Shown in pieces: positions 1 through 10,126 of a stretch of DNA of 64,000 nucleotides. Under the pieces are notes generated by a model. The model saw only the letters and a program-made list of their open reading frames with translations. It searched no databases and was not told where the DNA came from. Source of the stretch: Fistulifera solaris (lineage: Eukaryota > Bacillariophyta > Bacillariophyceae > Naviculales > Stauroneidaceae); assembly GCA_030295235.1 (NCBI GenBank), contig AP026176.1, positions 248,001 to 312,000 on the forward strand, written 5' to 3'. Positions within the stretch are counted from its first letter, which is position 1. Every line of letters starts with the position of its first letter. The position numbers and the translations under genes were made by a program.

Positions 1-443
1 GGTTTTCCAATCGATCAGAAGAATTGATAAAGGGGGGATATTTTGATTATGTGCGATGCTGCGATGCGCAAAAATGCAATGAAATAATAATAATAGTCAA
101 AGCGAGACTGATCAATCACGGATCTACTCGTTTTGCTTATACTAAAACGGTACTCGTTCTCTACACTTTGATCTATACAGTGGACTGACACCTCATGACA
201 TCACACCAACACGCACTTTGGACCTCATTCTCGTTTCTTCTCGCAAAATAATGCCACCGTCGCGTTTACTCGCGTCCTCCAATCCACACAACTAACTTAT
301 TTATTATTACCTTTTGACAGCTCTTTACCCTCCGAATCTTGTATATTTTTTTTAATCAATAGAGAGTACGGCTTACAGGAAACCGTTACGACCCGATTGA
401 ATGTGGATACTGGTAGGCTGAAGCGATTGACAAAATAACAGTT
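1..443. other. Left-edge intergenic / 5' region of the CNB kinase gene
   Basis: I see no credible coding segment, RNA gene or repeat here. The stretch is AT-rich with short T and A runs and directly precedes the kinase ATG, so it probably holds that gene's promoter and 5' UTR. That role is inference from position only. Confidence 0.5.
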
Positions 444-2843
444 ATGTGGAGATTCATCCTTCGTCATCGTCCTGCCCGTCAGACCCGTTCCTTTTCACAA
501 CAATTACTTGTAGGGAGAATATCCTCTCGAATCGATTATGCGACTCCCGCATTTGCTGGATTGGTTTCCTGCATCATCGCTTGGGAGTTGTATCACCGCG
601 ATGAGTCCTCCGTTTGTGAAGGACGATTGCTACCCCACGTGCCACAATTGCCCACCAATCCTCGCAAAGAAACACTGCGGTTGTTACAAGAGATGTCGGA
701 TCAGGCGGAATTATCGACACGATATCAAGTGGATTGGGATGAAGGTCCCCTCGGGGTCGGTGCCTTTGGAACCGTGTATTGGGGAGTCGACAAGAAATCG
801 GGAGAACCCGTCGCTCTCAAAAAGATACCCAAGGAATTGACCGACGAAGAAGCCTTTTTACGAGAAATGACGGCGCTCATGCAAATTCAAAAAGCGGGCG
901 GTCATCCGTATATTTGTTCTCTGCGAGATTGTTACGCGGACGATCAGCATTATTATCTCATATTTGATTTAGTGAGTGGTGGCGAAATGTTTGATCATTT
1001 GGTCGATCAAGGATCGTACTCGGAACGCGATGCCGCGCGATTGGTGCGTGAAGTCGCGTCGGCGTTGGCGTTTTTGCATGGATTGGGGACGACGCATGGT
1101 GATTTGAAGCCGGAAAATCTCATGCTCAGTACGAAGAATCCCAGTGATGCCTGTATCAAATTGGTTGATTTCGGTTGTGCACTGGTGGAAGATGAAGATA
1201 ACGGCAAGGCGGTAGAGGAAGATGAGAATGCGGTTGCGGCCTTCACGGTCGCGTATTGTCCGCCGGAAATTTTACGAGCCGAAGATCCCACGATGAGTCC
1301 GGCCATGGATATGTGGGCACTAGGCGTTATATTGTATATCATGCTCACTGGAATACATCCTTTTGATCTACGGGGCGATTCTTCTGATGAAGAAATCGAA
1401 AAAACTATATTATCCGGCAAGAAACCGCCTCTTAGGAATTCGAGCATCGCATATCACCTTTCGGATTCAGCTATTGATATTATCGAAAAGCTCATTGAGC
1501 CGGATCCCAGCAAGCGACTCACCGCGGATGAAATGCTAGAGCATCCATGGGTCAACGGAACGACAGCTAGCAGCGATGCGATGACGGGAGCTTCAAAGAA
1601 ACTCTCTATGTTTCGTGCTTATCGAACCAAAATGTCAGCGAAAGTGTTTGCGAACATTGTTTCGTGGTCGGACGATGAAGGGGCCGATGATGTGTCAAAG
1701 CGTGTTTCATTGATTGAACGATCCTTTCGCGCATTTGATTCGAAGCAAAGAGGATATTTGACCAGAGAATCAGTGGAAGAACTACTACCTGATACGGAAA
1801 AGCCAAGGAAGAGTTCGTTTAGTTTGTTCGGCAAAAACGATCCTGCCAAGTTATCATTATCGGGTTTCTCGGATTTGCTAGCCGAGAACATGCAGAATAA
1901 GTATTTTCCCAAGAACCACATAGTCTACAAGGAGGGAAGTATAGGAAATCACATGTATTTTATCAACTCCGGAACAGTGCTGATCGAAACAGAAAGTGGC
2001 TCTGTTGTAACGAGAGGTGCTGGCGACTTTTTTGGCGAGGGCGCTTTGTTGAATCCAAAGAAAACTCGTTCAGCAACTATTCGGTGTTTGACACCGGTAC
2101 ATGCCATGGAAATTAGCCGCGAGTACTTTGAGAAATACTTGGCCTCGTCGGATGCCGACCTTCTTTTGACGCTCAAAGAGAAGGATATGATTCGGAAAAG
2201 GAATCGCGCGAAAATGATCTTACGTCTCCAGAAGAATCTGAAGGAAATGCAGTATCGAAATGGGCAAACCATCTTTTCCCCGGGTGATGCTAGTGACCAT
2301 TTGTTTATTGTGGAGAAGGGCAAGGTGGATATTCTGATGGATGGAAGCAATGTGTTCTCGGCGACTCCGGGAAACGTGTTTGGGGAGTATGCAGCCATCA
2401 CTGGGCGTCGCCGCAACTGCTCGGCAGAGTGTTCTGACAAAGACGGCTGTAAATTGCTAAAGATGATGGGTCGTGATTTTCGTAAACTGGTACAGCTTTC
2501 CCCCGAGCTGGGCAGTTCCTTGCGCGACTTATCTATACGGCGTGACTTCAAGAAGGCAGTTGTCAAGCGCATCAACAAGGAATTCCCATACAATGCACCG
2601 TTGGAAGCCTTCAATGCGATCCGAAGTAACATTTGCAGAGACGAATGCTTGTGTCAAGAAGCCATCAGCGTTTTGATGCGCGAACTAAATCCTGAATTTA
2701 CCGATGAAGAAATGGAGGAGGTGATGCGCACTTTGGGCCTTTCGAACAACGAATCATTATCGTTTGACGCGTTCAAAAGATTTTCATTGCTGACAAACAG
2801 CGGTCGAAAGCCATATGATGGATGCTATGCTGCCTGGTACTGA
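444..2843 (+). CDS. CaMK/CDPK-like protein kinase with two C-terminal cyclic-nucleotide-binding domains
   Basis: Single-exon gene, 799 aa. The N-terminus is Arg-rich and followed by a short hydrophobic stretch (about residues 35-48), suggesting mitochondrial or membrane targeting. The kinase domain runs from about 97 to 370: glycine loop GVGAFGTVYWG near 103, DFG at 242-244, PPE in place of APE. The catalytic loop reads HGDLKPEN (218 on), so the Arg before the catalytic Asp is Gly (a non-RD kinase). A degenerate EF-hand-like segment follows. Next come two cyclic-nucleotide-binding domains whose phosphate cassettes start FGEGALL (530) and FGEYAAI (646); both keep the Arg needed to bind cyclic phosphate. 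The C-terminus has another EF-like helix pair. Classic PKG has its nucleotide domains before the kinase, so the order is reversed here. Substrate and ligand are unknown. The kinase call is certain; organelle location is inference. Confidence 0.93.
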   Translation: MWRFILRHRPARQTRSFSQQLLVGRISSRIDYATPAFAGLVSCIIAWELYHRDESSVCEGRLLPHVPQLPTNPRKETLRLLQEMSDQAELSTRYQVDWDEGPLGVGAFGTVYWGVDKKSGEPVALKKIPKELTDEEAFLREMTALMQIQKAGGHPYICSLRDCYADDQHYYLIFDLVSGGEMFDHLVDQGSYSERDAARLVREVASALAFLHGLGTTHGDLKPENLMLSTKNPSDACIKLVDFGCALVEDEDNGKAVEEDENAVAAFTVAYCPPEILRAEDPTMSPAMDMWALGVILYIMLTGIHPFDLRGDSSDEEIEKTILSGKKPPLRNSSIAYHLSDSAIDIIEKLIEPDPSKRLTADEMLEHPWVNGTTASSDAMTGASKKLSMFRAYRTKMSAKVFANIVSWSDDEGADDVSKRVSLIERSFRAFDSKQRGYLTRESVEELLPDTEKPRKSSFSLFGKNDPAKLSLSGFSDLLAENMQNKYFPKNHIVYKEGSIGNHMYFINSGTVLIETESGSVVTRGAGDFFGEGALLNPKKTRSATIRCLTPVHAMEISREYFEKYLASSDADLLLTLKEKDMIRKRNRAKMILRLQKNLKEMQYRNGQTIFSPGDASDHLFIVEKGKVDILMDGSNVFSATPGNVFGEYAAITGRRRNCSAECSDKDGCKLLKMMGRDFRKLVQLSPELGSSLRDLSIRRDFKKAVVKRINKEFPYNAPLEAFNAIRSNICRDECLCQEAISVLMRELNPEFTDEEMEEVMRTLGLSNNESLSFDAFKRFSLLTNSGRKPYDGCYAAWY

Positions 2844-3050
2844 ATCTTCAGAACGTAAAGAAGTTTCAGTCCAGTCTTTTAGTGTCAAAGACTACTGCCT
2901 GGTCAATGTATTTGATACAATACAAAATTCGCCGGAATTTTTTGCTATGCACTCCTCTATTGATGAGCAGCCATATAAGCTAGGGCAATGCTTGTTTATC
3001 AGGGATTAGCCCTAAAACATATCCTACCAGCTAAAGCGATGCGCATCAAA

Positions 3051-4178
3051 TCACAGATCATAGGACGGATTCTTTCCAAAGCGTTTCTCGAGCATTTGTT
3101 TTGCTCCTGGCACACGATAGAAAAAGCGGATGGAATATAGAAACACAAAAGCAACCTCAGAGGAGGCGTGTTCTTTGTTGGTCGATAGCGGAACGGGGTT
3201 AAGAATTGCCGGAAGCAGGATCGAATTGTGCCGATGAATCACGTTCACAAGTTCATCGACCTGTTGTCGTTGACTGTCAATGTCCACTACTGCATCATCA
3301 ATCAACATCTCTGCCACTGTGCTTTGAACCTCTTGAATACGTAGCCCCGACTCGGTTGTAAAGGCCACGTCGATAGACCGGTATATTGCATCATACGTCG
3401 CAACAATGCGACATTTGATAATGAGAAGGGCAACGAAAAATGCTAACGGCAGATCCAGATTGTAAGGAGCCGAAGGAAACGTATCGAACATGTTTCCATA
3501 GCGACAGTCTTTTTCGCGTGGGTAAATCCAGTCGCCCTCTTGACTCTGAAGAGTAAGGCGTTGTATCTCTTCCATGGTTTCACCCTCGATGGAAATCCAG
3601 TATCGCATAAAGTCAAAAGCGTCATCGTCACGGTGCAGATTCAAAAGAATAAAAGGTATAATAGTCAGCAAATCCGGTGCGCCGCTCACATCCAACCGCA
3701 GCAGCTCCAAGGCATGAAACAAAGCTTTCTCCCACACATGTTTGTTCTCTGTAGCATCTGCGGCTTGCCAATACGATTTCACCAGATTTAGACGGGCAAG
3801 CATGTACGTATCTGCGACATAGTACTGGCCCAAGATTCCGACCTGCGTCTCGAATAAATTTTTCGGTTCTTCGCCGGGGCGCAGACGCGTGTCGCGCAAA
3901 GGAACCGCCTCTTGCTCGACGAGTTTCCGATTTCGAGCAACTTTTAAGCAAATTGTTTTATGACCGAACTGGTAGTCAGCTTTTTGGCAATGACTGCTAC
4001 AGTACCAAATAGTGTGGCAACGCGAACAGCACCACAAGCCAGTGACGGGCCTCGCATAGCATGCCGCGCAACGCGGTTGTTCAAGAAAGCACCGATCTTT
4101 TCCGTCGTAAGCCGACGACATTCCGTCCGGATCGGAATCGTCTCGGAGAGATTTGAAGAAATTAGCAACGGATACCAT
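3051..4178 (-). CDS. MYND-type zinc finger protein
   Basis: Single-exon gene of 375 aa from the first in-frame ATG (an upstream TTG extends the frame but is not a likely start). An N-terminal MYND finger is visible with ligands C37, C40, C51, C54, C60, C64, H73 and C77, ending in the typical YCSSHCQ...H...C arrangement. The remaining roughly 290 residues are helical-looking and not assigned to a family. There is no SET domain signature, so it is not an obvious SMYD methyltransferase. MYND fingers usually bind proline-rich peptides, so a scaffold role is plausible but inferred. It converges with the upstream kinase gene (about 200 bp between stops) and diverges from the ankyrin gene. Confidence 0.82.
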   Translation of the reverse strand: MVSVANFFKSLRDDSDPDGMSSAYDGKDRCFLEQPRCAACYARPVTGLWCCSRCHTIWYCSSHCQKADYQFGHKTICLKVARNRKLVEQEAVPLRDTRLRPGEEPKNLFETQVGILGQYYVADTYMLARLNLVKSYWQAADATENKHVWEKALFHALELLRLDVSGAPDLLTIIPFILLNLHRDDDAFDFMRYWISIEGETMEEIQRLTLQSQEGDWIYPREKDCRYGNMFDTFPSAPYNLDLPLAFFVALLIIKCRIVATYDAIYRSIDVAFTTESGLRIQEVQSTVAEMLIDDAVVDIDSQRQQVDELVNVIHRHNSILLPAILNPVPLSTNKEHASSEVAFVFLYSIRFFYRVPGAKQMLEKRFGKNPSYDL

Positions 4179-4678
4179 TCTTGTAAGGCGCTGCAAGCTT
4201 TTTTATGTGTTGTGTGATGATGATGGTTTAGTGTGTTGCTTATTCCCGCGCTCGTCGCTGCAAAAATGGCGACGACTCCTTCCTTCATCCTCTTTCTTTG
4301 TCTCGATGATTGATTCTCGATCTGACACGTGGGACACGTCACACCAGAGGGAATGTGGAGTCTGGAACTCAAAAAGCGATTTTTACAGTATGACCCTAAA
4401 TCGTAATCCTGAGTCAGACTACTTTTTAACTGATATAACACGGGGGTCATTGGTCATTCTGGAGGTGGAGAACAGGCGTCAGGTTCTGATTTGTTACCAC
4501 TATGACATGAGACTGTAGTCGGGGTTCTTCGCCAGTTCTTCGCGGTCCGCGAACGCAAAAGTGCGGTTCTCTTTTGAAACAAAAGAGTTTTTGTTTTCTT
4601 CGGCTGATGATGGCAAAGCATATTTTCTTTTCTATCAAATATTTGCTGTTCTTTCGTGGATAAAAGCAACATTTCAGC
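4179..4678. other. Divergent promoter region (MYND / ankyrin genes)
   Basis: About 500 bp between two divergent starts. Several small ORFs cross it on both strands but none resembles a protein family or continues across a plausible splice site. Taken as a shared regulatory region by position. Confidence 0.45.
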
Positions 4679-5918
4679 ATGGAAAGAGTTCACGTGGGCT
4701 GTCCTTGCGCAGCAAGCCTATGCTCATCCTTTTGTGCCCCCCATACGGCTCGCAAAACGCCCATTGAAACGTTACTTTCTCTTCTTTTACGACGACAAGA
4801 ACCGGTCGATTATGACTCGATATACTCCGTATTCGCACCCGAAGATGTTGCCACGTTACAACTTTTGTCGGACCCGCTCGACGACTGGAGTGTCGTGGCG
4901 GACTTGCTGCATCGCGGAGCCAATGTGCATGTCTGCGACAACACGAACTCGACTCCCCCTGTTGCGGGCGACCCGGAATGGCCAGTATCGTGTCGTGGAA
5001 TTGTTATTGCAGTCGGGTGCTGATCCAGCACATCAAGACTTTACGGGATTGACCGCTCTCGATTGGGCGACGCATTATGGTGAAATTTCTTTGATCCGAT
5101 TACTCCTTCCGTACTATGTCAATTCGGCCGTTTTGCTGGTCGCCGTGGATCGCAACATGCCGGACGTGGTGAGACTATTTTGCAGCGATACTCGATTGGA
5201 TGTGAACTATAAAAATGAAGAAGGATCTACGGCTTTGCACAATGCCTGTAGTGCAGGCTTTGAGGAAGTGGTGAATGTTTTATTGCAGCATTCCGAATTA
5301 CAAGTGGATGTCATGGACGCGTCCGGCGCGACACCTTTGCTTCGAGCGTGTCAGCACAATCATCGAAGTATTGCAATCGCTTTACTAGAAGCAGGAGCAG
5401 ATATAAATCACGCGGATCAATCCGGTAATACGCCGTTGCTCATAGCTACCAAATGTGGATATGTCAAGTTTGTGAAGATTCTATTACGCTACGGAGCCAA
5501 TGTCAATGTGCGCGACTCGTACGGAGCGACCGTGCTGCTCGCCGCCTGTAACCACGATTCTACCAGTATCCTCCAACTTATTTTACCAAAAGTGAGCAAC
5601 GTCGAAGAAACCGATTCGTGTCATCTGAGTCCTTTGTTTCTGGCTACTGATCGAGGGAACCGAGAAATGGTCCGTCTTTTGCTACAAGCGGGTGCATCCA
5701 TACACGAGTCCGATGATGATTTCACTCCCTTTTTGTTAGCGATTGCCCAAGGACGGACCGAGATTGTCTCCGAAATGCTGCAGCATGGCACTTCTGCGGA
5801 CGATGATCCGACACCACTACAAACCGCCCTGTCGGCCGATCACTTGGATGTGGTGTACCTATTGTTGCGAGACGATCCCGTAGCACAATTGCAGACAATA
5901 TTTAGTGGCGCGTGTTAA
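4679..5918 (+). CDS. Ankyrin-repeat protein (one-base frame change near codon 93)
   Basis: About 412 aa made of roughly eleven ankyrin repeats, with recurring TPLL..A...G....V..LL..GA units. The ATG at 4679 opens a frame that reads one ankyrin unit (...DLLHRGANVHVC). The rest continues in another frame from LLRATRNGQYRVVELL to the stop at 5918. The switch falls at a run of five C (4955-4959). With four C the reading becomes NSTPLLRATRNG, a perfect ankyrin joint, and the total length (1240-1) is divisible by three. No usable intron fits, since the only GT..AG pair there is about 25 nt apart. I therefore take it as one gene with an inserted base, most likely a sequencing error. No other domain is visible, so the role is only protein-protein interaction. 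Confidence 0.85.
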
Positions 5919-6159
5919 GTTTAGAAGTTTTTTTCACTTGGAATTGTGAGCTAACGGGCGTATAGAAGTAGAATGCGGATCGAAAACGGGAGGACATTTG
6001 AACCCGGATGTTTCTTGTACTGCTCGCTTTATACTCCATGGTATATCGGAAAATTCGCGACCATCATGTTCATCCTGCGCATCATAATTCAAACTACTTT
6101 CACAATAAGAAAAAATATCGAATCAGAAATATACTCTTCCAGGTGTTACAGCAAAAATA

Positions 6160-7473
6160 ATGAGTGATGCACAGAAGGCAACAACGAAGAGACGAAGTCA
6201 TCGGGAACCAACAATCGACCTGCCCGCCGGAAAGTGCGCCTTGGTGGCGGAGCGCTACGAAAAAGTAGGACGCATCGGCGAAGGATCGTATGGAGTTGTC
6301 TACAAAGCGATTGATCGTCAAACCAATCGTACCGTCGCTTTGAAACGATGTATACCGCATCATGAATCCAGTGATGGATTTCCTATAACGAGTGAGTGCT
6401 TGTTGTTTGTGTGTTCTCGAAGGCGTCGTAATCGTAACTTTCCTCTAGAGAAAACTCGGTGAAGACAAGTTCGTTGCCAGAGCAAAAAAATTAGTTTTAC
6501 TGACCGAAGGTTTTTTATTCCTATTTTCACGCAGCTTTACGAGAAATTGAATCACTCAAACTATGTTCGAAACATCCCAACATTGTTGGTCTTCACCAAG
6601 TGGCCGTTTCCGAAAGTGGCGGTGTCTTTCTGGTGTTTGAACATTGCGAAAAGGATCTAGCCGCTATCTTGGATTATTATTATGAAAGACACAAGAGTAG
6701 TCCTTTTTCAGAAGCATCGGTCAAGCGTTTGTTCCTACAATTACTCGGTGCACTCGAGTATTTACACGATCATCATCTAATTCATCGCGATGTAAGTAAG
6801 AAATGAGAAAGAAATGGATCTGATTCTTTTTCCCCTCTGGAAGGTTCGTCTCACATGAATAAGCTTTCGTTTTTTAGCTAAAACTCAGCAATCTTTTGTA
6901 CAAGGAAGGATCTTTGAAGCTCGCCGATTTCGGCTTGTCTCGGCCGTTTTCCACGGGGATGCCTGCATTGACTCCCACGGTGGCTTCCCTTTGGTATCGT
7001 CCTCCCGAACTTCTTCTGGGTGCTACGACATACACGCAGTCTATCGATATGTGGGCGTCGGGATGCATATGGTGTGAACTATTGCTGGGGTCCCCGCTCT
7101 TTCCGTGAGTTGCAATAACTTGTGTGTGCCACTTGTACTTGTCGTAATATTGTCTCTCATGCCTCCGCTTAATAGAGGAAAGACGGAAATGGAGCAACTC
7201 AACAAAATTTTTAATGCACTGGGAGTCCCCAGCGAATGGCCGACGTCTTTGAAAGACCTACCGTTGATAAAGCGCATTGGACTTTTACCGACGCCGACGA
7301 AAGAGTTACTGGATCGTTTTGCTTTCTTGGAGGTGACAGGACTTCGAATGCTAACATCTCTCTTAAATTACGATTTTGAGCAACGATGGACGGCAAGTCA
7401 AGCTCTCGAGTCGCCTTATTTTCTTGAAAAGCCACTTCCGACTCCAGAAAGTGAAATGAGACGATTTGTGTAA
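6160..7473 (+). CDS. Cyclin-dependent kinase, CDK10/CDK11-like
   Basis: Four exons: 6160-6391, 6535-6791, 6878-7104 and 7176-7473, all with GT-AG junctions, giving 337 aa. Glycine loop GEGSYGVV at 40-47 and catalytic Lys62. The cyclin-binding helix reads PITTLRE (75-81), where CDK1 has PSTAIRE. HRD is at 161-163, LKLSN follows and DFG is at 180-182. The activation segment contains LTPTVASLWYRPPELLLG, and the C-lobe starts SIDMWASGCIWCELL. PITxLRE, the NIV after the helix and the TPxV activation loop match CDK10 and CDK11 better than cell-cycle CDKs. Those relatives act in transcription and splicing control, a role I infer only from similarity. The exon sum (1014) is divisible by three, with no frame problem. 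Confidence 0.92.
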
Positions 7474-7712
7474 AAAAAGTCCTCTTTGAGACTCTGAATG
7501 AGTAAACTCAGCCGTGGCTATGGTTCCTCTTTCGCTTTTGCATCGTGGTCAACGAGGCTTTGAGATGGTGTACACACCCTAGCCGTGCTCGGGTGCGTGA
7601 GAAAACCATTTTGATTCTGAGCACGGGGTCTCGTTTGGCGAAATCTGCAACCTCAAAGGATTTGCGACTTTGACGTATAAGCTTTTTCGATGTCATAAGA
7701 TGTCCGCTGCCG

Positions 7713-9720
7713 TTATAATTTCTCATCGACACGGCTTAAATTCATTTCGTCGCCGTCGAAAATGCCGTTGCTGTCTTCGTCGAATGTATTCATACTTGTG
7801 TTCGGAGATAAATCAGTCAACGAATCTGATTTCACTGAAGAAAACACAGCTTCATCCGAATTTGATGGGTTCACATCCTCGGACACTCCTTTGTTTTGAT
7901 TCGTGACAGACCTTTCCTTGGCTCTCCCTTGTCGACGCTTGCATCTTATACCCAGTATGAGTATGGTTACCACGAAAAGAGCTCCTAATAGAACAACCAG
8001 CATCATTTGAATCGCAGATAATGGTTTGTCACCGTTGATTGGGCCTTGCTCCTGCGACGCAGTTGGGTCTACAGCAATCGTGGTAGTATTGGTGACAGGC
8101 TTTAGGGTTGACGCTTCGCTTGGTGCCGTATTTGCGATGGCCTTTTGAGGAGCAGGATTGGTTTCTTTCAAAAGCGTCGGTGTATGAGATGGTACCATTA
8201 AATCGACAGCAGTGTGGTGTGGGCTAATTATAGAATGTCTGGTTGGTGACGCTGATGGGGTCAGTGTGGGTGATATTGATGTTGAGATTTGCTGGCCTGA
8301 TGGTTTGAGTGATGGGGTAGGAAGCATAGATGGGCTGGGGGTTGGAAACGTAGACGGTTCCTGCGTCACTGCGACTCCACAGTCCGTCTTCGATGGCCCG
8401 ATGCTGAGTTCGACGTAATTCGGATTGGAGAAGGCGTTGACTCGGCAAACTTCTATCATGATTCCTATTGGTGACTGCCAATACCGCGATTGCGAGTCTA
8501 AACCAGCAACTAAATTCGTTTTGTGGTCACCCGATTCCACAATCGTTACCATATCTCGCATCTCGCTTGTGTCCACATTGAATTTGGTGGCGCGATTGTA
8601 TTGCAAGTAATAATTCCCCAATTTGATAATGACGTAGTGTTCATCTGTGGTCCCATCATAGTCTACAAATGCCGCGAGTTTGACATTTATTGGCGATGTT
8701 AGCGCATCGTTATCGATTTCCAGTGTACGAGAATACCAGCCTAAATGCCAGTGATTGGGTCCATTGTAACACTTTCGCGGATAATACATCTGCTGAGGCG
8801 CAGTTCCCATATATCCGGTGTGATCTTCATACTCGATTCCATTTTCATAGGCGTGAGGCAAACCCAAGTTGTGACTTTGATGAGGAATTAGAAGATCGGA
8901 ACGATGATGTCTTCAGCAGTATTCCTTAAATGCATAACGTACCCGATTTCGTGCATGGTGGCCCCCAAGTAGCCGGCCCATAGATTATTATAGCTAGTAT
9001 GCTTTCCATTGAACGAGCCAAATGCGGTCCAGCCTCCCAATGTTCCTGGTGGCACTACCACCATGACTCCATCGACCAAATCCAGAATAGTATCAACGTC
9101 TTCTTTCACCAACGTCTTGGCAACTTGGTAGGCTTCTTCGACCAATAAGGTATGCTGCGTGTTTGTGGCATTCTTTTGGACTCGCACATCCAATACGCCG
9201 TATTCGGTCGGAACGATCTGCAGCTTTCCGAACGAACACTGTTCCATTTGTCCGCGGAGCGAGGCGTCGTCCACAAACGTCAAATTATACAACTGTTCCG
9301 ACGATAAGTCAGGTTCCGAGTCCAGTGCAATAATGCGAAGCAGCAGTATTTGGTACGTCCCGCTCGTTTTCGACAACTGTCGTTGTTTATGCAGCGGCAA
9401 TAGTGGAGGAAGAGTCATATTGGTATGAACCGTCACGGTCGTATGTTTTATCCACTCGTCACGTATGGACACCCCATATGGGTTCGTAATTCAAAAGCCG
9501 CGAGCGAAGACTGTGAAACAATTCCTTGGACAGATTTTTCACTTCGTATGAAAACGAGCCACGACGAGGTTGGCAGCCGATGCTTTCTTCGTGACGGAAT
9601 GGGTAATATCGGACTGTATTAAGGCACAATTGGCAGACATGCCCCGACCATGCACCATGAAGAACAATGAGTACTGATATCTTTGATGATGCCCGGAACG
9701 TCCAACTGGTGTGTGGCATC
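7713..9720 (-). CDS. Membrane-anchored gametolysin-like (M11-type) metalloprotease
   Basis: The secure part is two exons: 9472 down to 8943, and 8874 down to the stop at 7713, split by a 68-bp intron (8875-8942). Splicing creates the zinc motif HEIGHNLGLPHA, the HExxHNxGxxH form of peptidase family M11 (Chlamydomonas gametolysin). DHTGYMG follows, with the Met-turn. Downstream come a beta-rich domain, a Ser/Thr/Pro-rich stalk of about 110 residues, one transmembrane helix (MMLVVLLGALFVVTILIL) and an acidic cytosolic tail. The 5' end is uncertain. The frame containing the protease opens at 9472 without an ATG. The neighbouring frame upstream (to about 9720, ending ...LRSRLLNYEPIW) joins smoothly if one base is removed from the C4 run at 9472-9475. 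A signal peptide is expected but not firmly seen. Confidence 0.8.
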
Positions 9721-10126
9721 CCTGTAGGAAAAAATGGTGGAAAATGGTCTCGCAAAGTCCAAAGCGCTCATCATCTTGTTTTTCGAAAACCTTTTTCCGT
9801 TGCTCAATCCAACGTTCTTTCTTTGGCTAAGTGACTTTCACCGACTATTATGAGAAAATTCTTTAAATGATTACTACCATGAAGGTTTTGAATACTTAAG
9901 TTGTAAAGCCAATCAAAATGTTAAGTAAAAAATTACATATGGATCAACGGAAAGTAGATGTTGCCACATCAAAGACGCTCGACGCTCGACGTCAGACTCA
10001 ATTCCGCGACCGTCCGTCCATTCCGATTGTGAAAAAGTGACTTCCTCGATCATCTTCATGGAATGCACCCGGCAATCATGCAATGAACACAACAACGCCT
10101 TTTCGAAGAAATGATTCAGCAGTAGA
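9721..10126. other. Divergent intergenic region (gametolysin-like / TrmB-like)
   Basis: About 400 bp between divergent genes. No coding segment that I can support. It is likely to hold both promoters, and possibly a first exon of the gametolysin-like gene. Confidence 0.4.

Noticed and set aside
4955-5002. Very short intron as an explanation for the ankyrin frame change
   Set aside because: The only GT..AG pair is about 25 nt apart, less than half the smallest intron here. One base in the C5 run explains it completely.
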